DNA of 62,615 nt from Burkholderiales bacterium (GTDB taxonomy: Bacteria; Pseudomonadota; Gammaproteobacteria; Burkholderiales; Burkholderiaceae_C): contig JACPVA010000145.1 in the NCBI GenBank assembly GCA_016191995.1, positions 1 to 62,615 of the forward strand. Direction: 5' to 3'. Below the pieces are notes generated by a model that did not search any database, was not told the DNA's origin, and saw only the letters and a list, made by a program, of their open reading frames with translations. A program made the position numbers and the translations under genes. How positions within the stretch are numbered: the first letter of the stretch is position 1; each line of letters begins with the position of its first letter. Positions 10,023 through 18,789 of this stretch are shown here, one piece after another.

Positions 10023-10418
10023 CTACAGCACGGTCACCCCAGGCAGCCCCTTCATGCCGCGGTCGAAGGTGGCGAGCCGGTCGAAGCCGGCCGCGGCGGC
10101 CTTCATGCTCAGCAGGCAATCGGCGAAGTCTGCCGGCCCTTGTTCGAATGCATCGGTCGCCGCGCGCACGGCGGCGGGCGACTCCAGCAGCACGGTGGCG
10201 TGCGAGGCCAGCGCCCGCAGCGCCTTGACGATATCGCGGCGATCGAGCGCATACGCCCGGCTCAGCGTCCAGGCCAGCTCGACCAGCACCGTATCCCCGA
10301 CCCACACACGGGCGCTGCCTTCGGCCGCCTCGTCGAAGACGCGGCGCGCCTTGGCGGCCTGCGAAGCCTCGTCGGAGACGAAGAGGCGCACCAGGACGTT
10401 GGTATCGACGGCGATCAC
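10023..10418 (-). CDS. vapC: PIN-domain toxin, VapC family
   Basis: This 131-residue PIN ribonuclease has IAVDTNVLVRLFVSD (Asp), VLVELAWTL (Glu), FADCLLSM (Asp) and a final FDRGMKGLPGV. The start is GTG at 10418, overlapping the antitoxin stop (GTGA). It resembles the toxin at 9193-9588 in layout, although the proteins are clearly different. Confidence 0.87.
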   Translation of the reverse strand: MIAVDTNVLVRLFVSDEASQAAKARRVFDEAAEGSARVWVGDTVLVELAWTLSRAYALDRRDIVKALRALASHATVLLESPAAVRAATDAFEQGPADFADCLLSMKAAAAGFDRLATFDRGMKGLPGVTVL

Positions 10419-10675
10419 CGCCGCCCTTTCACCCGCGCGCGTACGGTCTCGGTGATGGCGGCGTCGTGGTCGCTCAGCGAACGAGCCGCCTGGCCCGGCC
10501 GCGCCAGCAAGCCGGCCAAGCCTGCCGACCCCTCGGCGAGCAGCCTGACCTGCAACACGCCGCCCTCCCCCACGGCGAACTCCAGGCGTGACCCCGGCCG
10601 GATGCCCAGCCGATCCCGGAGCGGCTTGGGCAGCGTCACCTGCCCCTTGTCGCTGACCGTTGCCGTTGTCGTCAT
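10415..10675 (-). CDS. vapB: AbrB/MazE-family antitoxin
   Basis: This 86-residue AbrB-domain protein reads MTTTATVSDKGQVTLPKPLR, then LGIRPGSRLEFAV. ATG 10675 has GGAG six bases upstream and is preferred over a TTG four codons earlier. It is coupled to the following PIN toxin. Confidence 0.87.
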   Translation of the reverse strand: MTTTATVSDKGQVTLPKPLRDRLGIRPGSRLEFAVGEGGVLQVRLLAEGSAGLAGLLARPGQAARSLSDHDAAITETVRARVKGRR

Positions 10676-10945
10676 GGCGAGCTCCAACCGGAAATGCAGC
10701 GGTCAAGTTTACCCACCAAAAGCAGTCGGATCTCTGTCACGCATTCCGACTGACGGCAAGACATAGGAGACTCTCCGCGGCAGGAGAAACGCCAGACCTC
10801 ACCCTCGTCTTCGAAGCGGCTCGAGATCTACGACCCCCGTCCCTGCTGGCCCTCGTCCCGCCCCCGCTCCCACGACCCAGGTACGGCTTTGACTTGACGC
10901 GACGTACGCCAAGCCCTACGTTGCCAGCTCCGAACCGGAGGCCCG

Positions 10946-11188
10946 ATGACGACCCTGACCGCAAGCGACGCCAGAGCGAATCTGTATCGCCTGATCGATC
11001 AGGCGTCCGAGTCGCATCACCCGATCCACATTCGCGGCAAGCGGACGAGCGCCGTCCTGCTCGCGGCGCAGGACTGGCAAGCGATCCAGGAGACGCTGCA
11101 TCTTCTCTCGGTGCCCGGCATGCGGGAGTCCATCAAACGAGGCATGGCCGCGCCTCTTTCGAGGAACGCGAAGAAGGTTGCCTGGTGA
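10946..11188 (+). CDS. yefM: YefM/Phd-family antitoxin, partner toxin broken
   Basis: This 80-residue antitoxin shows MTTLTASDARANLYRLIDQA, HHPIHIRGKRTSAVLLAAQDWQ and ETLHLLSVPGMRESIKRGM, the standard YefM layout from DNA-binding to toxin-binding half. GGAGG lies 9 bases before the ATG. Its stop overlaps the GTG of a YoeB-type gene (GTGA), but that gene is destroyed, leaving this antitoxin orphaned. Confidence 0.88.
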   Translation: MTTLTASDARANLYRLIDQASESHHPIHIRGKRTSAVLLAAQDWQAIQETLHLLSVPGMRESIKRGMAAPLSRNAKKVAW

Positions 11189-11334
11189 TCTGCCCCTGGG
11201 AGATCGTCTTTTCCCGCCACGCAGTAAAGGACGCCAAGGAGCTCACCGCCGCCGGCTTGAAGATCAAGGCGCATGAGCCGCTGGCCGACCCGCCGAAGAT
11301 CCATTCCAGAACCCTCCGCCCTACGAGAAGCCGG
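11185..11334 (+). pseudogene. yoeB: YoeB/Txe toxin remnant, frameshifted and truncated
   Basis: The first ~36 codons read WEIVFSRHAVKDAKELTAAG and LKIKAH, matching the start of YoeB toxins. Near 11290-11297 the frame shifts: a different frame then encodes AEDPFQNPPPYEK, the next YoeB motif. Just after that motif, at about 11335, the sequence switches to a copy of the methyltransferase gene tail. The catalytic C-terminus (RLVYxxWTHY region) is absent. A 61-residue fused frame stays open to 11370 but is not a functional toxin. Confidence 0.85.
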
Positions 11335-11493
11335 ATGGGCTGGGGCCTGACCGGCAGGCGGCAGGGCTGACGCAGCGCGGCCCGATTTGGCGAGACAGAT
11401 CCATCGGCAGGATCGCGCCGGTGGTGGCACCCTGTGGAGACCCTACGTCGACCCTTTGCTTTGCCTGGCGATGCCCGGGAGCACCGCCAGGCA
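11335..11493 (+). repeat. Repeat copy B: methyltransferase tail and downstream flank
   Basis: This is the diverged second copy of 7836-7991. It starts at the coding end (encoded GWGLTGRRQG then stop, against GWRLAGRRQG in the intact gene) and continues into the flank. It abuts the YoeB remnant on the left and the stop codon of the S9 peptidase on the right. Confidence 0.75.
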
Positions 11494-13506
11494 CTATTCA
11501 AGATGGCGCGCCAGAAAGCGCTCGACACGGCTCCAGAAGTCGACACGGTTGCGTTCGAGCAGGAATCCGTGCCCCTCGTCCGGGTACTCGATCCACTCGA
11601 CTTCGACCTTGCCGGCCTTGCGCAGCGCGTCGCGCATCTCGGTGCCATGCGGAAGCGGCACCCGGCGGTCCATGCCGCCGTAGGCCATCAGGACCGGGCG
11701 GATGATCTCGGCGGCGCGCTTCAGCGGTGAGGTGCGGTCGAGCTGCTCGCGGTCCTTGCTGCGGTCACCGATCATCGCGGGCATGCCGTAGCGTTGCCAC
11801 TCGTCGTCGAGGTCGCTCCAGTCGACCGTGTACATCAGGTCGATATCGGTCACACCCACCCAGTTGATGCCGGCCCGGTATAGCCCGGGCTCCTTGACCA
11901 GGCCCATCATCGTGGCGTAGCCGCCATAGCTGGCGCCCGCGATCGCGATGCGCTTGGCGTCGGCCAGCCCCTGGTCGATCGCCCAACGCGTGGCGTCGGT
12001 CACGTCGTCCTGCATCGCCAACCCCCACTGCTTGAGGCCCTTCAGAAACCAGCGGTGGCCGTAGCCCTGGCTGCCGCGGAACTCGGGCTCGACCACGAGG
12101 TAACCCCGCGAAGCCAGGAACTGGCTGGCGCTGGTCCAGCCCCAGGAGGCACCGCGTACCCATGGGCCACCGTGCACCAGCACCACCGTCGGCCACGGGA
12201 CCCTGCCCTGTGGCCGCGTGAGGTAGGCCGGAATCGAGTGGCCGTCGCGCGAGGGGATGCGAACAAAATCCTGCTCGGCCATTCGGCGGTCGTCGATCCA
12301 TGGCCGGCTCGCGCCGATCAGCGTCAGCGCCTTCGCACCCTGACCCTCACGGTCGAACAGGAAGTACACCGGCGGCTGGCGGTCCGACCATGAGGTGACG
12401 ACGAAGCGTCGCTGCCTGCCGCAATCGTCGCAGGCAAACACGTTTGCCGTCCCCGTCAGCAACTTGTCGATGCGATCCTGAACGGCGCGCATCGCGGGAT
12501 CGAACCAGGCGACGCCCATGGCATCGGATGCGTAGCTCGCCCCGAGCAGCCGGCCGCTGCCGCGGTCGAGCAGCAGCTTTCCGGCAAAGTCGAATCCTTC
12601 GATGCCGAGCAGCGGCTCGGCCGCTGCGGCCTTGCGCTCGGTGTCGTAGCGGACCAGCGCATAGGTGCCCGCCGCATCGCTGCGAACGGCCCGCACCAGC
12701 AGGCCGTCGTGGTCCACGGCCAGCGGCTCCATCGCCGCCGCCTCGGGGTCGTAGATGTCGTAGCGCGTGACCGCTTCCCAAGGCTTGTCCTCGGCCGGGC
12801 GCCACAACAGCGTGGCTTTCCGGTCCTCGACCGCGATGGCGGCACGGGGTTGGCCCGCATGGTCGTAGGCCCAGAGGCCGGCGTTGCGCGGCTCGTCGCG
12901 CACCAGGCGCGTCACACCGCGGGTTCGCGTGTTCAAGCGCATCGGCGACAGGCTGCCACGGTCCTGGGCGACCGTGTTGTCGAGGTTGCGCCGCTCGACC
13001 ACGACGTCGTCGGAGCCGTCGCGCAGCACGGCAGCCAGGCGGTGATTCCAGCGCAGCGGCCGCACGGCCGCATGTCCCCCGGACTCCTCGCTGCGCCCGC
13101 GACCGACGAGCCACTTGAAGTCGCCTCCGTCGGCATCGATCGCGTAGAGGCCTGCGCCCCATTGCTCGCCCAGAGGGGCCTGGAAGGCGATCACGTCGAA
13201 CACCAGGCGCCGCGCGTTGACCCAGGCGAAGCTGCGCACGTCGGCGTCGGTCAGGTGGGCGATGCCAACCGGCTTCGTCGGTGTGTCCACCGCCGCGACA
13301 GCCAGCACCTGCCGTCCTTCGGGGCCGGCGACGATCATGGCCAGTCGCGTGCCGTCGGGCGACAGCCTGGGTGAGTTCAGCGCCGGCCAGCGGAAGAAGT
13401 CGGCCACGGGCACCGGTGCCGGCGCCGCCAAAGCGGATCCGAAACACGTCATGAGGGCGCCGAGGGCGAGCCGCCGCAACACCCGAAGCAAGGTTGCATT
13501 CTTCAT
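11494..13506 (-). CDS. Exported S9-family (prolyl oligopeptidase-type) peptidase
   Basis: This 670-residue serine peptidase starts with a signal peptide (RRLALGALMTCFGSALAAPAP). The middle shows beta-propeller-like segments such as SPDGTRLAMIV. The C-terminal alpha/beta hydrolase has VLVHGGPWVRG, the nucleophile motif GASYGGYATMMG, MAYGGMDRRVP (Asp region) and PDEGHGF (His). Such periplasmic dipeptidyl-peptidase-like enzymes cleave short peptides. ATG 13506 gives a complete signal peptide. A TonB receptor gene lies upstream on the same strand, separated by a methyltransferase remnant and a hairpin, so it is not in the same operon. Confidence 0.88.
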   Translation of the reverse strand: MKNATLLRVLRRLALGALMTCFGSALAAPAPVPVADFFRWPALNSPRLSPDGTRLAMIVAGPEGRQVLAVAAVDTPTKPVGIAHLTDADVRSFAWVNARRLVFDVIAFQAPLGEQWGAGLYAIDADGGDFKWLVGRGRSEESGGHAAVRPLRWNHRLAAVLRDGSDDVVVERRNLDNTVAQDRGSLSPMRLNTRTRGVTRLVRDEPRNAGLWAYDHAGQPRAAIAVEDRKATLLWRPAEDKPWEAVTRYDIYDPEAAAMEPLAVDHDGLLVRAVRSDAAGTYALVRYDTERKAAAAEPLLGIEGFDFAGKLLLDRGSGRLLGASYASDAMGVAWFDPAMRAVQDRIDKLLTGTANVFACDDCGRQRRFVVTSWSDRQPPVYFLFDREGQGAKALTLIGASRPWIDDRRMAEQDFVRIPSRDGHSIPAYLTRPQGRVPWPTVVLVHGGPWVRGASWGWTSASQFLASRGYLVVEPEFRGSQGYGHRWFLKGLKQWGLAMQDDVTDATRWAIDQGLADAKRIAIAGASYGGYATMMGLVKEPGLYRAGINWVGVTDIDLMYTVDWSDLDDEWQRYGMPAMIGDRSKDREQLDRTSPLKRAAEIIRPVLMAYGGMDRRVPLPHGTEMRDALRKAGKVEVEWIEYPDEGHGFLLERNRVDFWSRVERFLARHLE

Positions 13507-13620
13507 GAGGAATCCAGTCGCTTCCGGAGTCGGGCAGTCTATCGACGAAGCGCCTCGCCGCGATGAACGATCGCGCGAGGGAGTGGCCCGAGGCTCCCGC
13601 ACGACGATGCCACGCATGTC

Positions 13621-14022
13621 ATGACGTCCCCGCCTGCACGGCCCGCGAGTCCGGGGCACGCCCCAGCCACGCCATCCTGGTCGCGATACTGGGCCAGCGG
13701 CGCGCCGCATTCCTGCGCCGGGAGCTTCGAGCAGGCCTATGGCGGCGCCATTGGCACCTTCTGCCGCCAGGCGTTCTCGCACCTGAGCGCCGGCGCTCGA
13801 GTGCTCGACCTGGCATGCGGCAGCGGCGCGCTGGGCGCCCCCGCGCGCGCGAGAGAGCTGGATCACTTGCGCCGGCTCGGTCGGGCCGGCGGGTCGCTCG
13901 AAGCGGCCGGCGCCATGCTCGGGCCCATGGCTGTGCTGGCGCAGGCCGACGGCCGTGCGCGGCTGGCCGAGGATCCGGGATTCGTGGCCAGCCGCCGCGC
14001 TCTGAAGCGGTCGCGCCAACAC
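13621..14022 (+). pseudogene. Remnant of a second methyltransferase gene, internally deleted
   Basis: The start encodes WSRYWASGAPHSCAGSFEQA and YGGAIGTFCRQAF, then ARVLDLACGSGALG, closely matching residues ~10-65 of the methyltransferase at 6906. About 95 residues, including motif II and beyond, are then missing. The frame resumes with a match to the GQAMLEPMSLLGR region and ends near ALKRSRQ before a hairpin. It cannot bind SAM normally. With repeats A and B it shows repeated partial duplication of this locus. Confidence 0.8.
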
Positions 14023-14023
14023 C

Positions 14024-14058
14024 AAGAAGGCCCGAACGGCAAGCCGTCGGGCCTTCTT
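14024..14058. terminator. Strong hairpin terminator downstream of the TonB receptor
   Basis: AAGAAGGCCCG (14024-14034) pairs with CGGGCCTTCTT (14048-14058). The stem continues, after a one-base bulge, with ACGGC/GCCGT. It lies 55 bases past the receptor stop on the - strand and would work on both strands. There is no long T-run. Confidence 0.65.
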
Positions 14059-14113
14059 GATCGCGAGAGATGCCGAGCCCCCGCTGGGACCCGGCGACTC
14101 CGCGAGATGCCGG

Positions 14114-16642
14114 TCAGAACTTGGCTTCGAGCCGGCCGTAGATCTGACGCCCGTAGCCGTCGTACAGCTCGAAGCTGAACGGACGCGTATCCTCGGAAAT
14201 CAGCTGCGGAAAATTCTCGGTCACGTTCAACGCGCCCAGCGTCAGCTTGACGCCCTTGATCGGCGTCGCCCAGGCAACCTGAACGTCGTGCGTCGTGTAG
14301 GTCCCGACGAAACCGACCCCGTCGTCGCCGTGCTTGCCGATGACGTTGATATTCCAGGCGGCGCTGAACGGGCCATTGGTCCACGTGTTGGCGATCGTCG
14401 CGCGCTGGCGGGGCTCGCCGAACTCGCCGATGATGTCGTCGCCGTTGATCTTGTACTGCTCGACACGCGAGTAGCGGACGTTGTGCGTGAACGATCCCAG
14501 CCCGCCCCACTTGTGCTGGAAGATCGCGCTCAGGTCCAGGCCCAGAAGGTCGTAGGTACCCTCGTTGGTCGCGCCGCGGACGATCTGCGTGATGAACCCG
14601 GTCGCGTCGCGCGTGATGCTCAGGCCGGGGGGAATCGGCAGCGAGTCGCTGCCGTTATCGCGGTTGACGATGGTCTGGGCATCGACATCGACGATCGTAT
14701 CCTCGATCTTGATGCTCCACAGGTCCGCGACGAGGCTCAGGTTCGGCGTCACGTCCCACGCGGCGCCCAGCGACCACTGCTTGGAAGTCTCCGAGCCCAG
14801 CTCCGGGTTGGAGATGACCAGCCCGTTGATCTGGAACGACGGGTTGTCCGCGCAGACCTCGGGCGAGTTGCCGTCGGCCAAGCAGTGGCGCTCGTCGACG
14901 ATCGAGTCGGCGCTGAAGGCCGGCTTCTGCGTCAGCTGCGGCAGGGTCGGGGCCGCGAAGCCCTCGCCGTAGGAGGCACGCAAGGTCAGGTTGGGCGTCG
15001 CCTGGAAGCGCAGCGAGACCTTGGGCGAGAAGTCGCTTCCGTAGTCCGAATAGTCCTCGAAGCGCGCCGCGACTGTCGCCTCGAGCTGCTTGGTGATCGG
15101 CAGCAGCAGCTCCGCCGAGGCGGCCCAGACGTCGCGGTCGCCGCCAGCCGAGTTGCCGGAGCTGCCCAGCACCACCCCGCCTTCACTCAGCGAGTCATAG
15201 ATATCCGCGTAGCGCTCGGTTCGGGACTCCACCCCGACATAGAGCGTCGCGCTGCCGCCTCCCAGCTTGAAGACCTCGCGCGTGGCGTTGGCGTAGACCT
15301 CCTTCTGGTCCCACACACCGTCGCGGCCGACCGTGGCGGTGAATGACGAAAGGACCAAGGGATCGGCGCCGAACGGATCGAGAATGTTGTAGTCGCCAGC
15401 CTCGATCGCCTGGCGCGCCAGGGTCTCGATCACGAAGCCGCGGCCGATCTCGTAGTACTGCGACTTGGTGTGTCGCATTCCCACGTCCAGGTCGAATCCC
15501 ATGACCGAGCCCTGCACGCCGACACCGACGTCGTAGAGGTTGCGGTCGGTCTCGGTGTCGCGGTTGCCGCCGGCTGCGAACCGGTGGAACAGCAGCACGT
15601 CCTGCCCGGCGTAAGCGGCCTGGGCCTCGGGACTCATCAGGCTCCAGGCCGGCGTTCCGGCCTCGATCGTGACGGCACCGGGCACTGGGGCGTAACGGCC
15701 GAAGGTCGTCTGGCGCGAGACCGAGGCGTTCATGTACGCCGTCCAGTCATCGTTGATATTGACCTCGCCACGCGCGAAGACCGACATGCTGCGAATCCTG
15801 GCCTCGTCGGCGGCAGCGCCGGTGAAGTCGTAGCGGCAGCGGCCGCCGGAGAAATAGAAGAGGTTGCCGCCGTCGATGCCGTTGCAGGTCGCCTCGCCGC
15901 CGACAGCCTCGATGAGCGCACCGCTGGTGTTGAAGAAGTTATTCGAGTAGCTGGACGCGCCGCGCGGGATGCCCCAGGGGTAGTCACGCTGGAAGACGAT
16001 GTCGCGCGAGGACATCGAGGCGCCCATCAGCATGCGCCCCTTGTCGCCCATCACGCCGAAGATCGCCGAGGCCTCTTCCCGGTTGCCGCCCTTGATCGAA
16101 GTGTCGGTCTGGCCGATGTTGATGACACCGCCCTCGAAATCCTTGCGCAGAATGAAGTTGATCACGCCGCCGATCGCGTCCGAGCCGTAAACGGCGGACG
16201 CGCCATCGGTCAGGATCTCGACCCGTTCCACCGCCGCCATCGGGATCGACGCGACGTCGGCGGCACTGCCCACTTGGGGATCCTTGGCCACGCGACGACC
16301 GTCGACCAGCACCAGCGTGCGACTCGATCCCAGGCCGCGCAGGTTCGCCTCGGAGAAGCCCTGCGCCGAGCTGCCGCTCTGCGGGCGGAAGTTGCCGAAG
16401 GACGTGAAGGTCGAGTTGCGGATGAACTCGGCGACCGTCACCGCGCCGCTGGACTCCAGTTCCTCCCGCTGGATGACCGTGACCGGCAGTGACCCCTCAG
16501 CCGCAGCACGCTTGATCCGCGACCCGGTGATCTCGACCCGCTGGGTGTCCGAGTCCTGCGCGAACGCCGGCATCGATGTCGACGCCACGGCGCCGCCGAG
16601 TGCGAGCAAGACGCCGACCGAGACTTTCGTCCTCTTGAACAT
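14114..16642 (-). CDS. TonB-dependent outer-membrane receptor
   Basis: This 842-residue protein has a signal peptide ending SMPAFAQDSD, then VEITGSRIKRAAAEGSLPVT, a plug domain (SSRTLVLVDGRRV, VERVEILTDGASAVYGSDAI, GGVINFILRKDFEGG) and a long beta-barrel ending in Phe (RLEAKF), as outer-membrane proteins do. No N-terminal signalling domain is seen. The substrate is unknown; the nearby S9 peptidase hints at peptides, but that is speculative. AGGAG precedes ATG 16642. It would depend on an ExbB-ExbD motor such as that at 1.2-2.3 kb. Confidence 0.92.
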   Translation of the reverse strand: MFKRTKVSVGVLLALGGAVASTSMPAFAQDSDTQRVEITGSRIKRAAAEGSLPVTVIQREELESSGAVTVAEFIRNSTFTSFGNFRPQSGSSAQGFSEANLRGLGSSRTLVLVDGRRVAKDPQVGSAADVASIPMAAVERVEILTDGASAVYGSDAIGGVINFILRKDFEGGVINIGQTDTSIKGGNREEASAIFGVMGDKGRMLMGASMSSRDIVFQRDYPWGIPRGASSYSNNFFNTSGALIEAVGGEATCNGIDGGNLFYFSGGRCRYDFTGAAADEARIRSMSVFARGEVNINDDWTAYMNASVSRQTTFGRYAPVPGAVTIEAGTPAWSLMSPEAQAAYAGQDVLLFHRFAAGGNRDTETDRNLYDVGVGVQGSVMGFDLDVGMRHTKSQYYEIGRGFVIETLARQAIEAGDYNILDPFGADPLVLSSFTATVGRDGVWDQKEVYANATREVFKLGGGSATLYVGVESRTERYADIYDSLSEGGVVLGSSGNSAGGDRDVWAASAELLLPITKQLEATVAARFEDYSDYGSDFSPKVSLRFQATPNLTLRASYGEGFAAPTLPQLTQKPAFSADSIVDERHCLADGNSPEVCADNPSFQINGLVISNPELGSETSKQWSLGAAWDVTPNLSLVADLWSIKIEDTIVDVDAQTIVNRDNGSDSLPIPPGLSITRDATGFITQIVRGATNEGTYDLLGLDLSAIFQHKWGGLGSFTHNVRYSRVEQYKINGDDIIGEFGEPRQRATIANTWTNGPFSAAWNINVIGKHGDDGVGFVGTYTTHDVQVAWATPIKGVKLTLGALNVTENFPQLISEDTRPFSFELYDGYGRQIYGRLEAKF

Positions 16643-16842
16643 GAACCACACTCCTGTTGGAAGGTTGATCGGTAGAACCAGCCTTGCTGCGGCGCCTGGC
16701 CGCCCCTCGTGAACGGCATGTTTCCGGCGGGCAAGACAAGTCGTCGGATTGTCGCGGCAGTGCAAAACGCAACCTGCTACGGGAATTCCATGAGGGCCGC
16801 CGCGATCCCCGCGACGGTGCCTGCCCGCGATTCACGACAGCG

Positions 16843-16867
16843 GACGCAAGTCATTGTTCTGACGCAA
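16843..16867. promoter_or_regulatory. Direct repeats in the TonB receptor upstream region
   Basis: The gap 16643-17042 has no gene I can support. It contains GACGCAA twice (16843-16849 and 16861-16867), 18 bases apart start to start, about 200 bases upstream of the receptor. The spacing is close to two helical turns, so this may be a regulator site or promoter, but the evidence is weak. Confidence 0.25.
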
Positions 16868-17042
16868 CTTTTATCTGATGATCGCGCCGCGATCAAGCCC
16901 GCGCCAGGCGCCTGCGCGCGCGCTTGGGCCGTCGAGCCGCAGACCCGGCGTTGGACGGATGCAACAACCCGTGACCGATTGAAGCCTTGACGCAGGAATT
17001 GCGGCTTGGGCTGACGAAGAACATGAGCCCTCGTCGCCGCGC

Positions 17043-17978
17043 TCAGCTCGTCGGCGCCCCCCAGGCGACAAACGCATCCCGCCCCGCCACCGCCAGCGTC
17101 ACCCGCCGGCCGACCGGCAGCATCACCTTGGTTCGCACATGCCCGAACGGCAGCCCGGTCACGACCGGCGTGCGGGTGCACGCCCGAACCGCGTCCAGCG
17201 CGTCGCGCAGCCGGTAGCCGCGGTCCAGCGGCGAGCGCTTGAAGTCGGTCACGGCGCCGACCAGCACCGCCTTCTGCGCCTCCAGCACCCCGGCCTGCTG
17301 CAGTTGCAGCAGCATGCGCTCGACGCGGTACGGGTGCTCGCCGACCTCCTCGACGAACAGGATGCCGCCGCGCACGCGCGGCCAGTGGCGCGTGCCGAGC
17401 AACGAGCACAGCACCGTCAGGTTGCCGCCCCACAGCAGCCCGCGCGCCTCCAGCCCGTCGAAGCCGGCCGTGGTGCGGAATCCCACCGCCTCCAGCGTGC
17501 CGGCCATCGCCTCGCAGAAGCCGTCGCGCGTGACCTCGTCGACGCCACCGTCGGCGTCGCTGCGGCCGAAGTCGTCGGCCGCCAGCGGGCCGGCCCAGCT
17601 CGGCGCCTTGGTATGCGCCAGCAGCGCCATCTGCAGCGCGGTCAGATCGCTGTAGCCGACCCAGCGCGTGCCGCGCTCGACGCTGCGCGCGATGCGCGGC
17701 CAGTCGATGGCATCGAGCAGCCGCGTCAGCCCGTAGCCGCCGCGGCCGGCCAGCGCGACCGACGGCGCGGCATCGGCCACCCGGTGCAGTGCCGCCAGCC
17801 TCGTGGCGTCGTCGCCGGCGAAGCGCTGCCGGCGTGCCAGCGCCGATTCGTCCAGCGCGGCGTCGAAGCCCAGCGCCTTCAGCCGGCGCGCCGCACGCCG
17901 CAGCGCCGCGGGGCGGGCGATGACGCCGGCCGGGGAGTAGAGGGTCAGCGTCGGGGGATGGGGGGGCGGCGTGGGCAT
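17043..17978 (-). CDS. ldcA: LD-carboxypeptidase, S66 family
   Basis: LdcA removes the terminal D-Ala from murein tetrapeptides during cell-wall recycling in the cytoplasm. The 311-residue protein has SPAGVI at the N-terminus, the nucleophile Ser110 in VGYSDLTALQ, GPLAADDF, GGNLTVLCSLLGT, the Glu of FVEEVGEHPYRVERML and the His of GLPFGHVRTK, giving the Ser-Glu-His triad. No signal peptide is seen. MccF-type immunity proteins share this fold, so a role against a peptide-nucleotide antibiotic is possible but less likely. Confidence 0.9.
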   Translation of the reverse strand: MPTPPPHPPTLTLYSPAGVIARPAALRRAARRLKALGFDAALDESALARRQRFAGDDATRLAALHRVADAAPSVALAGRGGYGLTRLLDAIDWPRIARSVERGTRWVGYSDLTALQMALLAHTKAPSWAGPLAADDFGRSDADGGVDEVTRDGFCEAMAGTLEAVGFRTTAGFDGLEARGLLWGGNLTVLCSLLGTRHWPRVRGGILFVEEVGEHPYRVERMLLQLQQAGVLEAQKAVLVGAVTDFKRSPLDRGYRLRDALDAVRACTRTPVVTGLPFGHVRTKVMLPVGRRVTLAVAGRDAFVAWGAPTS

Positions 17979-18005
17979 GGGGGGTTCGCGGCGCTTCGGC
18001 CTGCA

Positions 18006-18440
18006 CTACGTGGGCACGCCCTGCGGCAGTTCGAGCCCGAGCGAGCGCGCAGCCCGGTTCAAACGCCGGTCGAAGCACCCGAACCGGACCCGTTCCTCGA
18101 CCGCGAGTGCCACATCTTGCGCCGCCGCCAGTTGCACCGCGTCGTAGGCGCGCAGCGCGTACAACTCCGCGAAGCCGGCCGCGGCGTCGGCGATCTCGGG
18201 GGTAAGTTCCACGACGCGCAGTTGCGGCCAGCGGCGCACTAGCGCGTGCCGCGCCTCTTCACAGACCCGGGCCGCATGCGGCCAATCGCGCTCGCGCCGA
18301 GCCAGCGCCGACCTCGCCTCGACCCAGGTAATGCGGCATGTGGTCGGGGCTTGCTGCTCGACCCAGGACCGCACCACCTCGCTGCCCTCCTCGTCGAGAA
18401 ACAGCTTGACGAGCGCCGAGCTGTCCAGATAGGTCAGCAT
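18006..18440 (-). CDS. vapC: PIN-domain toxin, VapC family
   Basis: This 144-residue PIN protein starts MLTYLDSSALVKLFLDEEGS (first Asp), with Glu in WVEARSAL, the Asp of LRAYDAVQLAAA and CFDRRLNRAA. It is the DSSALVK subtype that pairs with Phd-like antitoxins. ATG 18440 is 7 bases after the antitoxin stop; an upstream in-frame start overlapping the antitoxin is possible but less likely. Confidence 0.87.
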   Translation of the reverse strand: MLTYLDSSALVKLFLDEEGSEVVRSWVEQQAPTTCRITWVEARSALARRERDWPHAARVCEEARHALVRRWPQLRVVELTPEIADAAAGFAELYALRAYDAVQLAAAQDVALAVEERVRFGCFDRRLNRAARSLGLELPQGVPT

Positions 18441-18447
18441 CGGCGGG

Positions 18448-18720
18448 TCAGCCACGGTCCTCCAGCACGGCATCGGCCAGGCTCGGGATCCCTGGTGGCG
18501 GCACCCGGGGCGGCGGGCTCCAGGGTTCGAGCGGCTGCGGCGGGGTGAGCATCAGCCCGGCGCGTATCAGCTTGCCGTCGATGCTGTCGTCACCTGGCTG
18601 GGCTGGCACCAGACGCACGACCGGGCGGCGGTGCAGGGTCACCGTGGCAGTCTCCCCGGCGCGCACGCGGCGGATGACGGCGGAAAGCTGCGCCTTCAGC
18701 TCGCGGACCGTGACTTCCAT
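18448..18720 (-). CDS. vapB: Phd/VapB-family antitoxin
   Basis: This 90-residue protein reads MEVTVRELKAQLSAVIRRVR, AGETATVTLHRRPVVRLVPA, then a Pro-rich tail ending IPSLADAVLEDRG. This is the Phd fold with a toxin-binding tail. The long Pro-rich linker (PPQPLEPWSPPPRVPPP) is unusual for the family. Confidence 0.85.
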   Translation of the reverse strand: MEVTVRELKAQLSAVIRRVRAGETATVTLHRRPVVRLVPAQPGDDSIDGKLIRAGLMLTPPQPLEPWSPPPRVPPPGIPSLADAVLEDRG

Positions 18721-18789
18721 GAGGTCACCTTTCGGGCGATTGGCCTCGAATTGTAGTCACGCTGAAGCGGCGCGGGACATCGGCCAGTA

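Noticed and set aside
5301..11370. Chromosomal integron carrying TA cassettes.
   Set aside because: The modules lie on both strands, have their own promoters or operators, and I found no attC-like folded sites or integrase.
11507..14025. A much longer open frame extends the S9 peptidase gene upstream to 14025 on the - strand.
   Set aside because: The extension overlaps the methyltransferase remnant and encodes low-complexity sequence; ATG 13506 begins a clean signal peptide.
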